16,978 bases of DNA, taken from contig JALTID010000247.1 in NCBI GenBank assembly GCA_027004335.1, positions 1 through 16,978 of the forward strand. The letters run 5' to 3'. Under the pieces are notes generated by a model. It made no database searches. It saw only the letters and a list, made by a program, of their open reading frames with translations, and was not told where the DNA came from. This DNA is from a bacterium (lineage in GTDB: Bacteria; JALSQH01). Positions 8,029-15,632 of the stretch are shown one piece after another. The translations under genes were made by a program, and so were the position numbers. The first letter of the stretch is position 1, and the number at the start of each line of letters is the position of its first letter.

Positions 8029-11000
8029 TTACATACCCTCCTTTTTTCGAAGAACAAGGAGAAACAGCCCGGGCAGAATAAGAAGGATCAGGAAATTAGC
8101 AAGAGAACCACTTCCACTTGTCATAACACATCCAAAGCCAGAATCTTCAACCACAAAGCCCTGAGTCACCTCTGCGACATTACCAGCTTCATCCACAGCC
8201 TTCACAGCAAGTATATGTTTTCCAACAGAAAGCCCGGAAAGCTCAATCTCTTTATCATAGGTGAATGGGGTCCACTTGGAACCATCCACACTGTAGGAGA
8301 TCCTGATGTTCTCTGCAGGCGTGATGTAGTCGTTAGCATTCACATAGAATACTGGAGAATCATCTGTAAGGGTCTTACCAATTATATGTACTGTAGGTGC
8401 CTGTGTATCTACCATAAACTCATATTTAACTGGTGTCCCCTCACGATGACCTTCCATATCCATAGCCTTGACCTCTAACACATGTTTCCCTTCCCACAGT
8501 CCATTCAGCTTAATCTCCTTTAATGGAAGGTACGGTGTCCACAATCCCCCATCAAGTCTGTAACTAAAGAGAATCGGTTCCCCCTGGCTGTCAGGATCAT
8601 ATGCAGTTACTTTAAATACTGTCTGAACGCCAATCCTCTCAGGTTTTTCAAGTATAGTCTCCGGCGGAAACCCATCCGCAGGTATATAGCTATTCACAGT
8701 CGTTGATGGGCTAAGGCCACCACCACCTACAAGATTGCTTAATGAACTATGCCCCTTACCAGTAATAAGAGGATCTATCTGAGTAAGAAGGAACCTTGCC
8801 AACACTGGTTCAGTTACCTGCAAATAAAGCCCTATACCAGCTTCAAAATAATCACCAAATCCATTTTGATCAACATCACTGATATTACCATCACTTCCAT
8901 TACCTGTCCCACTAGTAACAAAACTTGGACCAATATATGGTGCACCAAGAGCTATCGGTAACCCCGTAAGAGCACCAAAATCAATTCCAACTTCAGCCCA
9001 ACCACTAAGATTAGAAGAAAGCAGCAACTGAAAAAGATTAGTGAGTGCTCCTCCATATACTTTTGTACTGTCAAAAGCATTAGCAGTAGTAAGCGCAGAA
9101 CTCATTTCCTCATATTCAATAACTGCATTAATTCTAGGTTTGGCGAGACCTGCTATTCTCAATATTCTCAAAGTATATGCCGTAAACTCACATGGATATT
9201 GATTATCACCAAAGCCAAGGCACCCAATAGGAAATGGAGTACCTTTATATACATAGGGATTTTGAAGACCACTTACAGTACCACCATTCCCATTTTCTGT
9301 AACGGTAGTCATTGGTAATGGTGTCATGTCAGGTCTTAGGATATCAATATTTAGACCTAATACGATTTCAAGATCAATAGCAAATGCTCTCCTGAGAATA
9401 TTCCCCGCATTGGAATCATACACATAGAACTCAACAACCAGATGGGGAATCACTATACTGAAATCAGGAGCAATTCCTTTATGAGGCAAATTATCAAAAG
9501 CCATAGCCTGAATTACTGGACCACCCATAATTGCAAAGGGTACTTTTACATCAGGTGGAATTGCTGGGGCAAACTCATAACCACCCCAGTAACCAGCGGT
9601 AACTCCATTAGGAAAACTACTTGCTGTATCCGGTGGCACAGGAGAATTTTTAAATAGAGGTAATATCCTGATTCTCATGACACTATCTGGAAATGCCTTC
9701 TCAAGAGCAGGAAATATCATCTTAAATGTTTCAGTATTTAGCAGCTTACTACTACCAAGCAATGGAATACTCAGATTTCCAAGAGGATTATTTGGATCAT
9801 TTCCATCAAGATCTATACAAAGTACTCCTTTTACCGCTAAATCATATATTAGCATACTGAGCAAATTTTGATGTAAAGCCAGGCCAATTGAATAAGTGAA
9901 TGGTGATACATAAAACGGAGGGTAATTATCAATTATTTTATAAGTCCCTGCTACCATCATTGGATCTTGACCCGGCGTAATAACCCAGTCTTTAACAGGA
10001 TATGGCATCTGCCAACCATTAAGGACTCCACTAAATGCATCAGTAGAGGAATTACTATAATAATACCTAAGATTAAGAGGAGGAACAAGGTATGGATCAT
10101 CATCCTTGCTATTCCCAAGCCATCCATCTTGGTACCCTGTAAATGATGCCTCACTCCACACACAGCTTGTCACAGCACTAGCCGTATTGTTGGTTAAAGA
10201 TCCATAGTACCACAGAGATTCAATACCTACATTAAAAGGCATAACAACACCCCATTGATCAGCCCAGAATTCCCCTTGACCATCAAGATCAACATCACTG
10301 GTCAAACTAAGTTCTAACTGGAGAGTATCTGTACCTGATCTTAGCGGATCATCAAAAGTCATTCCGGCAAGCATTGATGAAATATCCACAACCCCTGTGG
10401 GCCCGAAATAATAGCCTGGGGCGGGCCTTTCCTTGCTATAGAAAGTATTCTTCAAATATGCTCTAATTTGAGCTTCTATGAAGGGAATAACCTCTGTAAG
10501 TCTCGTAGAAACAGCATAAGTTGAATCATCTTCCTCACTATCTGTAGGACCTCCGTTATCTTTTATCGTAGCTGATGATTGAGGATCACAATTATATTTA
10601 TTATCTGTGGGAGGATTATAATTAACTGTTCCATCAGCTCTTACATATGCCCATACCCCTAATCCATCTTCGCCAGGGTTACTTGATTTACAGTAAGGTC
10701 CACCATTTAATACTAATTGAATCTCAGTATCAAGTTCCAAATCCTCTAAGGAGAATCCAATAGCGACCACTCTCGGATATACCTCATCATTAAATGTAGA
10801 AAGAATTTTTAAATCAAGAGAGAGCTTAAATGTTGGAATAACAAGTTTACCAGTTGCTTTGAGATAATTGCTCAGATCCGTAGCTGGATCATCTACCAGA
10901 TCATCTTCCCAATCCTTCACCGTCTCTGTAGTTGATAATTGATCATAATGCGGAGGCTCAAACAAAACATCCAGCGTAAAATCACTGAGTGTTAAAGATA

Positions 11001-11742
11001 TAGAAAGAACATCATCATCTGACCTGGGATTATCTGAAGAAAAGCCCATTGATGAAGATGGTATTCCAGAAAGCTCCCTATCACTTACCTCATTTGGATA
11101 AAACTGAAAAGTTGAGTGGTTAGGGTCGTAATTAAATACAAGACCATTGGGATTTCCGTTATCTATATCATACAAATACATATTCAGACATACCTCACCT
11201 ACCAGTGGAACATTTGAACAGCCCCTAATAATGGGTTTGGGTTCCCATCCATTTTTAATACCATCATGATTATAATCTGCATCCACATGCCTAAATGTGG
11301 CTGTATCAAAATCTACTTCAGTGGAAGTATCAGCATCAGTAAACCTCTTGATGGTTAAATCAAGATAGTTCCTGAAGTAAGGAATAGTCCCATAATCTCC
11401 TCCCTGGCCACTCATCAACAGAGAATTAACTACAGCCTGAACAAATCCCATAAATGTATCTCTTGGGGCTTCGGAGGCATTTGGCGACCCTGTTAATCTT
11501 AGAGCCAAGACATACTGCTGTGGAAATTCTCCATAATATTTGGAATCATATGTGGCCGAATAGTCCCATTGAGAACCGGCTATAGGGCCCGTAACAACTA
11601 CAGGAAAATCGTACAGGTCGATGAGATCTGACCTGGTAATGTTGTTGAACATTTGACCTATACTCTTATACGCAGAAAGCGAGCTTGCTATAAAAGGCAT
11701 AACAAGCAAGGTAATTAATAAAGTTTTCAAGCTACTTTTCAT
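8029..11742 (-). CDS. large exported surface protein with Ig-like repeats and C-terminal sorting-like tail
   Basis: A 1237-residue protein of unrecognised family. A signal peptide covers residues 1-24 (KTLLITLLVMPFIASSLSA). The long mature region is acidic and Asn/Asp/Gly-rich, with calcium-binding-like DxDxxxDG motifs at about 154-162 (DADYNHDG) and 483-490 (DVDLDGQG). Two tandem Ig-like units follow at about 1026-1112 and 1116-1198, sharing SYRLDG..WTPY / SYSVDG..WTPF and GKHVLEVKAMD / GKHILAVKAVD. The tail has G-C (C1205), a transmembrane helix at about 1214-1231 and RKKEGM, the layout of bacterial C-terminal sorting signals such as Synerg-CTERM or JDVT-CTERM, though I cannot assign it to one. 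ATG 11742 has GGGAGG upstream. A consensus promoter (11906-11935) and a 157-base leader with a small ORF precede it; a terminator follows. Confidence 0.9.
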   Translation of the reverse strand: MKSSLKTLLITLLVMPFIASSLSAYKSIGQMFNNITRSDLIDLYDFPVVVTGPIAGSQWDYSATYDSKYYGEFPQQYVLALRLTGSPNASEAPRDTFMGFVQAVVNSLLMSGQGGDYGTIPYFRNYLDLTIKRFTDADTSTEVDFDTATFRHVDADYNHDGIKNGWEPKPIIRGCSNVPLVGEVCLNMYLYDIDNGNPNGLVFNYDPNHSTFQFYPNEVSDRELSGIPSSSMGFSSDNPRSDDDVLSISLTLSDFTLDVLFEPPHYDQLSTTETVKDWEDDLVDDPATDLSNYLKATGKLVIPTFKLSLDLKILSTFNDEVYPRVVAIGFSLEDLELDTEIQLVLNGGPYCKSSNPGEDGLGVWAYVRADGTVNYNPPTDNKYNCDPQSSATIKDNGGPTDSEEDDSTYAVSTRLTEVIPFIEAQIRAYLKNTFYSKERPAPGYYFGPTGVVDISSMLAGMTFDDPLRSGTDTLQLELSLTSDVDLDGQGEFWADQWGVVMPFNVGIESLWYYGSLTNNTASAVTSCVWSEASFTGYQDGWLGNSKDDDPYLVPPLNLRYYYSNSSTDAFSGVLNGWQMPYPVKDWVITPGQDPMMVAGTYKIIDNYPPFYVSPFTYSIGLALHQNLLSMLIYDLAVKGVLCIDLDGNDPNNPLGNLSIPLLGSSKLLNTETFKMIFPALEKAFPDSVMRIRILPLFKNSPVPPDTASSFPNGVTAGYWGGYEFAPAIPPDVKVPFAIMGGPVIQAMAFDNLPHKGIAPDFSIVIPHLVVEFYVYDSNAGNILRRAFAIDLEIVLGLNIDILRPDMTPLPMTTVTENGNGGTVSGLQNPYVYKGTPFPIGCLGFGDNQYPCEFTAYTLRILRIAGLAKPRINAVIEYEEMSSALTTANAFDSTKVYGGALTNLFQLLLSSNLSGWAEVGIDFGALTGLPIALGAPYIGPSFVTSGTGNGSDGNISDVDQNGFGDYFEAGIGLYLQVTEPVLARFLLTQIDPLITGKGHSSLSNLVGGGGLSPSTTVNSYIPADGFPPETILEKPERIGVQTVFKVTAYDPDSQGEPILFSYRLDGGLWTPYLPLKEIKLNGLWEGKHVLEVKAMDMEGHREGTPVKYEFMVDTQAPTVHIIGKTLTDDSPVFYVNANDYITPAENIRISYSVDGSKWTPFTYDKEIELSGLSVGKHILAVKAVDEAGNVAEVTQGFVVEDSGFGCVMTSGSGSLANFLILLILPGLFLLVLRKKEGM

Positions 11743-11842
11743 AACCTACCTCCCTTTTTGAAGTTAAACTTTTTTGAAAAAATTTGGTCCCATTTAATAA
11801 AGGGGCCCCACGGATACGATAAAAAAATCTTCTCCTTTTCAT
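11732..11842 (-). CDS. leader ORF upstream of and overlapping the large exported protein gene
   Basis: A 36-codon ORF on the minus strand starting at ATG 11842 and ending TAG 11734-11732, overlapping the first codons of the 1237-residue gene by 11 bases. It is preceded by AGGAGG with 6-base spacing, as good a ribosome-binding site as any in the window. The peptide begins MKRRRFFYRIRG and is strongly basic, with no membrane segment. A second overlapping frame (ATG 11885, stop TGA in an ATGA overlap at 11739-11742, 48 codons) has only a weak Shine-Dalgarno. Translation here could couple to, or gate, translation of the downstream gene. Real translation is inferred only from the start context and position. 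Confidence 0.42.
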   Translation of the reverse strand: MKRRRFFYRIRGAPLLNGTKFFQKSLTSKREVGYEK

Positions 11843-11905
11843 TGCTTACCTCCTTGTTTTTACTAACTCCTTCCCACCTTAACATATTATCTCTTATACT
11901 TGTTA

Positions 11906-11935
11906 ATTATATAGCAATTTTTTATCTTCTGTCAA
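11906..11935 (-). promoter_or_regulatory. consensus sigma70-type promoter of the large exported protein gene
   Basis: On the minus strand a perfect TTGACA (11930-11935) is followed after 18 bases by a perfect TATAAT (11906-11911). The expected transcript start is near 11899, giving a leader of about 157 bases before ATG 11742. It is the best promoter match I found in the window and points into the divergent minus-strand gene. Confidence 0.8.
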
Positions 11936-11977
11936 CCCCACGTCTTGAATATTAATAAGTCTATGATAAAATATTAT

Positions 11978-11983
11978 AGGAGG
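11978..11983 (+). promoter_or_regulatory. Shine-Dalgarno fixing the start of the hypothetical gene at 11992
   Basis: AGGAGG at 11978-11983 lies 8 bases before ATG 11992. The in-frame GTG at 11983 overlaps this ribosome-binding site and so cannot use it. This sets the start three codons later than the longest frame. Confidence 0.8.
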
Positions 11984-11991
11984 TGAAAGAA

Positions 11992-12354
11992 ATGTTACCA
12001 GGATTTAATCATAATATAGTATACAGAGGTAAAATGTATCACATCCAGACGGAAGATAGTGGTCCCAGAAGACCCGTAATTATTACGCACCTTTTTTTAG
12101 GGGGTAATATTATTGCTACAAAAAAAACAGATTACTCAGAAATAGCCAAAGAAGAGGGGATTGAGGAAATCATCAGGGAACTTATGGAAGAACAACATTC
12201 TGAAATGCTCCGGGACCTGAAAAATGGAAAATTTGATCCGGAGAAACCGAAACAGGAAGAAGAAGAAGAAAAAACCATAGGGGATGAAACTGTGGAAGGT
12301 GAAAGTGTTGATAATGTAATTCTGGATTATTTAGGGGACAGTATAAAGGAGTAG
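11992..12354 (+). CDS. conserved hypothetical protein
   Basis: A 120-residue soluble protein that I recognise only as a conserved uncharacterised type. The first 70 residues look like a compact beta-rich domain: PGFNHNIVYRGKMYHIQTED, then PVIITHLFLGGNIIATKKTDY. It is followed by a helix ending EQHSEMLRDLKNGKFD and a very acidic, low-complexity tail rich in Glu. There is no signal peptide or membrane segment. It heads the operon with split transketolase and ftsEX, 7 bases before the transketolase start. No convincing plus-strand promoter was found: TTGAAT (11945) with TAAAAT (11967) would place the transcript start inside the Shine-Dalgarno. Confidence 0.8.
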   Translation: MLPGFNHNIVYRGKMYHIQTEDSGPRRPVIITHLFLGGNIIATKKTDYSEIAKEEGIEEIIRELMEEQHSEMLRDLKNGKFDPEKPKQEEEEEKTIGDETVEGESVDNVILDYLGDSIKE

Positions 12355-12361
12355 GGTAATT

Positions 12362-13237
12362 ATGGAAAAAAGTGATCTCCTTCTTTCCTCTCCCACTTCA
12401 GAGGAAATTCTCAACTTAAAGTTAAAAAGCGTCGTCATTAGAAGAAAGATCTTAAAGATGCTTCATCTTGCCAAAAGTGGCCACACAGGTGGATCTCTTT
12501 CTATTGTGGAGATTCTTGTTGCACTCTACTTTAAGGTGATGAAATATGACCCCAAAAATCCAGATTGGGGAAATAGAGACAGATTAATTCTTAGTAAGGG
12601 ACACGCAGCACCTGCTCTCTACGCAGTTCTTGCTGAGATAGGGTACTTTCAAGAAGAAGAATTATGGAGATTAAGAAAACTTGGGGCACCTCTTCAGGGA
12701 CATCCTGATTCTAATAAAACTCCCGGGGTAGAAATCTCCACAGGTTCTCTGGGGCAGGGATTGGGAATAGGTAGTGGAGTTGCACTTGCTTTAAAGCTCA
12801 AACAAAATTCAGCCATGGTCTATGTTATTTTAGGCGACGGCGAAATGCAGGAGGGAATGGTCTGGGAAGCAATAATGGCTTCTGGACACTACAAACTTGA
12901 TAATCTCTGTGCCATATTAGACAACAACAATTTACAGATAGACGGGAAGGTGAGTGACATAATGTCCATCTATCCTGTTGAAGATAAATTAAAAGCCTTT
13001 GGCTGGAATATAATTACCATAGATGGGCATGATTTTTCCTCTATAATCTCAGCCTTAACTCTTGCCAGGACCACAAAGGGGAAACCTACCTTCATAATTG
13101 CCCATACGGTGAAGGGAAAAGGTGTATCAATTTTTGAAAATAAAGCTAAATACCATGGTGTTGCCCCAAATGATGAAGAATTTGAAATCGCTATGCAGGA
13201 ACTTCAAAAACAGGAAGAGGATCTGCTAAATGGATAA
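12362..13237 (+). CDS. transketolase, N-terminal subunit
   Basis: The thiamine-diphosphate-binding half of a split transketolase, 291 residues, as found in many archaea and some bacteria. Catalytic and cofactor residues are visible: H41 (SGHTGGSLS), H81 (SKGHAAPALY), H114 (GHPD), GSLGQGL at 128-134, and the ThDP/Mg motif beginning GDGEMQEG at 158 and ending NN at about 188-190. With the C-terminal subunit it transfers two-carbon ketol units between sugar phosphates in the non-oxidative pentose phosphate pathway. ATG 12362 follows AAAGGAG at 12345-12351. The 3' end overlaps the partner gene by 8 bases, consistent with equimolar production. The split-subunit family includes sugar- or quinone-specialised relatives; adjacent genes do not point to any special substrate. 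Confidence 0.92.
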   Translation: MEKSDLLLSSPTSEEILNLKLKSVVIRRKILKMLHLAKSGHTGGSLSIVEILVALYFKVMKYDPKNPDWGNRDRLILSKGHAAPALYAVLAEIGYFQEEELWRLRKLGAPLQGHPDSNKTPGVEISTGSLGQGLGIGSGVALALKLKQNSAMVYVILGDGEMQEGMVWEAIMASGHYKLDNLCAILDNNNLQIDGKVSDIMSIYPVEDKLKAFGWNIITIDGHDFSSIISALTLARTTKGKPTFIIAHTVKGKGVSIFENKAKYHGVAPNDEEFEIAMQELQKQEEDLLNG

Positions 13238-14162
13238 AAAAGCTACAAGGGATGCCTATGGTGAAGCTCTTGTAGAGTTAGGCAAAAAAGATCCAAGAAT
13301 AGTTGTACTTGACGCTGACCTCTCTGGCTCAACCAGAACAGCAAAATTTGCAAAAGAATTTCCTGACAGATTTTTCAATATGGGAATTGCAGAACAGAAT
13401 CTCATGGTTGCTGCGGCAGGTTTTGCCATTACAGGTTTTATCCCTTTTGCAAGCACATTTGCCATTTTCGCAACCGGTAGAGCATGGGAACCCATAAGGC
13501 AATCAATCGCCTATTCAAATATAAATGTAAAAATTGTGGCAAGCCACGCAGGAATAACTGTCGGTGAAGATGGTGGTTCTCATCAGGCAGTGGAAGATAT
13601 CACTCTTATGAGGGTGATCCCAAATATGCATGTTTTTGTTCCTGCTGATGCAACAGAAACCAGAAAAGTTATTGAAAAAGTAGTGGAAATTGAAGGACCA
13701 TGCTATGTTAGAACTGGAAGAAGCAAGGTTCCGATTATCTTTGACGATAACTACAAATTTGAACCAGGAAAAGCTCACAGGGTTCGGGAAGGAAAAGATG
13801 TTTCAATTATAGCCACAGGCATTGAGGTTTATGAATCTCTAAGAGCAGCAGAGCTATTGAAAAGAGAAGGAATTTCAGCTTCTGTAGTTAACATGTCTTC
13901 AATTAAGCCAATTGATAAGGAAATTATAGTTGAAGAAGCAGAAAGTACAGGCAGAATTGTAACGGTAGAAGAACACAGTATCTATGGAGGACTTGGAAGT
14001 GCAGTAGCAGAAGTACTTTGTCAGAGTTTACCTGCGAAGCTAAAAATTATAGGAATAAAGGATGAATTTGGTATTTCTGGAAAAGCAGAAGAATTAGTCA
14101 AGTATTTCGGACTTGATTCAGAATCAATCGCCCGGGAAGTTAAAAGATTTTTAAATGAATGA
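13230..14162 (+). CDS. transketolase, C-terminal subunit
   Basis: The pyrimidine-binding and C-terminal domains of the split transketolase, 310 residues. The catalytic Glu is E55 in NMGIAEQNLM, which activates ThDP. Other family blocks are DADLSGSTRT near 28-37, FASTFAIFATGRAWEPIRQ at 73-91, and SHAGITVGEDGGSHQAVED at 105-123. The C-terminal third has the transketolase C domain (IKPIDKEII and VTVEEHSIYGGLGSAVAE). The start overlaps the N-terminal subunit by 8 bases and the stop overlaps ftsE in an ATGA junction, so expression is coupled on both sides. Together with the N-terminal gene it equals one full-length transketolase; 1-deoxyxylulose-5-phosphate synthase is less likely on size and motifs. 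Confidence 0.92.
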   Translation: MDKKATRDAYGEALVELGKKDPRIVVLDADLSGSTRTAKFAKEFPDRFFNMGIAEQNLMVAAAGFAITGFIPFASTFAIFATGRAWEPIRQSIAYSNINVKIVASHAGITVGEDGGSHQAVEDITLMRVIPNMHVFVPADATETRKVIEKVVEIEGPCYVRTGRSKVPIIFDDNYKFEPGKAHRVREGKDVSIIATGIEVYESLRAAELLKREGISASVVNMSSIKPIDKEIIVEEAESTGRIVTVEEHSIYGGLGSAVAEVLCQSLPAKLKIIGIKDEFGISGKAEELVKYFGLDSESIAREVKRFLNE

Positions 14163-14833
14163 TAGAGCTATACCATGTTGATAAAAAATATCCACCAGGT
14201 ATCTATGCACTAAAAGATATAACTTTCAAGGTTGAAAAAGGGGAATTTGTTTATATAACTGGTCCCAGTGGGGCAGGAAAAACTACTCTCCTATCAATCA
14301 TCTATCTCAGTACCAGGCCAACAAGCGGAAAGGTCTTTGTACTCGGAAAGGACCTCACTCGAATAAAACCTGATCATTATCCAAAGTTCAGGAGGGAGCT
14401 TGGAATAGTTTTTCAAAACTTCAGACTACTCAAAAATAGAACTGTCTATGAGAACATCGCCATACCTCTACTCATAAGAGGAATGGATACTGAGAAAATA
14501 AGAAAAAAAATTAACTATCTTTTAAATTTTGTGGGACTCTACTCCAAACGATGGTCATACCCTGATGAACTCTCTGGAGGGGAGCAACAGAGGGCAGCTA
14601 TCGCAAGAGCTATTGCCAACGATCCATTCCTGCTCCTTGCTGATGAACCTACCGGGAATTTAGATGAAGAAATGTCAATTGAAATACTCTACCTTCTGAA
14701 AGAAATCAATCTCAAGGGTGTAACAATCCTTCTTGCAACTCATAACAAAGATATAATGAAATTATTCCCTGGAAGGAATATTCACCTTGAAAACGGACAA
14801 TTGATCAATGAGCAGACTAAGATACTGGATTAA
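14159..14833 (+). CDS. ftsE: cell-division ATP-binding protein FtsE
   Basis: The ATPase of the FtsEX complex, which controls septal peptidoglycan hydrolysis at the inner membrane. The 224 residues carry a complete ABC ATPase set: Walker A GPSGAGKT at 35-42, Q-loop Q86 in FQNFRLL, signature LSGGEQQR from 138, Walker B LLLADEP at 158-164, and switch H195 in ATHNK. FtsE-type [14 protein letters not shown] follows the Q-loop. The start shares ATGA with the upstream transketolase stop and the 3' end overlaps ftsX by 26 bases. LolD and MacB ATPases are close relatives, but the single-permease partner and the following EnvC-like gene settle it as FtsE. Confidence 0.93.
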   Translation: MIELYHVDKKYPPGIYALKDITFKVEKGEFVYITGPSGAGKTTLLSIIYLSTRPTSGKVFVLGKDLTRIKPDHYPKFRRELGIVFQNFRLLKNRTVYENIAIPLLIRGMDTEKIRKKINYLLNFVGLYSKRWSYPDELSGGEQQRAAIARAIANDPFLLLADEPTGNLDEEMSIEILYLLKEINLKGVTILLATHNKDIMKLFPGRNIHLENGQLINEQTKILD

Positions 14834-15632
14834 CACCTTTTACTCATACATATTCCGGGATATCTGGAGGATATTCTTATCCACTCTGGTAGGAGGAATA
14901 TCGCTATATTTACTCGTATTTTCAGTACTTTTTCTAAAAGAGGCTTACAAAAGCAAACATTATTACAGGGTTTTCATAACAGTATCAAACAAAACCCCTC
15001 ATAGCGACTTTACAAGGATCCAGAATTTCCTCAGATCTTCTGAAAATAATATAAAATTAAAAATCCTCTCGCCAGTGGAAAAATTAAAGAAACTCTCCAT
15101 TAAATCAGAGGAAATTGAGAAGATTCTACCATATACAATAATAGCTTACTCGTCTATGCCATTAAAACTCAATTTTCCCTCTGATCTCAAAGCATTTATC
15201 ATCAGGGTTACCTCTACTCCACCAGGAGAGAAAGAATTCAGAAGAGTGTTATCAGTTGTAAGAAACTTCTTCATCTTCCTCAGCATCTCTCTTTTGTTCG
15301 GAACAATACTGATAATAATCCTCACCCTTCACCTTTCTTTCATATCTCATATTGAAGAGATAAAAACACTTCAGATGTTAGGCGCAAATAGAACATTTAT
15401 CAATATACCCCTCTATTTTGAAGGTATCTTTACTGGGATCACCAGTAGCATAATCGCAATTCTCATGTTCCTTGCCACAGAATTTTTGCTCAAAAGATAC
15501 TATCCTCCACTTCTTGTTCTTCTGAACGGAATAGAATACGACATCATTTCCATAAGTTCCGGGATATTGTTGGGAATTGCTGGAAGTTTTTTAGGAACAA
15601 TTTTTCTTTTACGGATGGAGGAGGCATCCTGA
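14808..15632 (+). CDS. ftsX: cell-division permease-like protein FtsX
   Basis: A 274-residue inner-membrane partner of FtsE with the FtsX four-helix topology: TM1 at about 22-43, a periplasmic domain at 44-150, then TM2 at 153-176, TM3 at 204-227 and TM4 at 247-268. The cytoplasmic loop between TM2 and TM3 has IEEIKTLQMLGANRTFI, the coupling motif of this permease class. FtsX relays FtsE ATP hydrolysis to a periplasmic hydrolase activator, and such a gene follows immediately. ATG 14808 is the first possible start after an in-frame stop, and it has no good Shine-Dalgarno, so translation probably depends on coupling from ftsE. The periplasmic domain is short and diverged from enterobacterial FtsX. 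Confidence 0.9.
   Translation: MSRLRYWINTFYSYIFRDIWRIFLSTLVGGISLYLLVFSVLFLKEAYKSKHYYRVFITVSNKTPHSDFTRIQNFLRSSENNIKLKILSPVEKLKKLSIKSEEIEKILPYTIIAYSSMPLKLNFPSDLKAFIIRVTSTPPGEKEFRRVLSVVRNFFIFLSISLLFGTILIIILTLHLSFISHIEEIKTLQMLGANRTFINIPLYFEGIFTGITSSIIAILMFLATEFLLKRYYPPLLVLLNGIEYDIISISSGILLGIAGSFLGTIFLLRMEEAS
15617..15624 (+). promoter_or_regulatory. Shine-Dalgarno favouring a CTG start for the EnvC-like gene
   Basis: GGAGGAGG lies 4-7 bases before CTG 15629, good spacing for initiation there. It is 16 bases before the first conventional start, TTG 15641, which is too far. The CTG overlaps the ftsX TGA as CTGA, mirroring the ATGA junctions elsewhere in this operon. Confidence 0.6.

Noticed and set aside
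8011-8478. A 155-codon plus-strand ORF overlapping the end of the giant gene
   Set aside because: It is antisense to the Ig-like and tail coding region, which has clear protein features; the plus ORF has no domain and begins within the terminator hairpin.
11758-11955. A 65-codon plus-strand ORF in the divergent region
   Set aside because: It is antisense to the leader, covers the minus-strand promoter, and has no Shine-Dalgarno. Its hydrophobic look comes from T-rich sequence.
11945-11972. TTGAAT-16-TAAAAT as a plus-strand promoter
   Set aside because: Initiation would fall near 11979, inside the Shine-Dalgarno, leaving no usable leader.
11983-11985. GTG as the start of the hypothetical protein gene
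   Set aside because: It overlaps the AGGAGG ribosome-binding site; ATG 11992 has the correct spacing.
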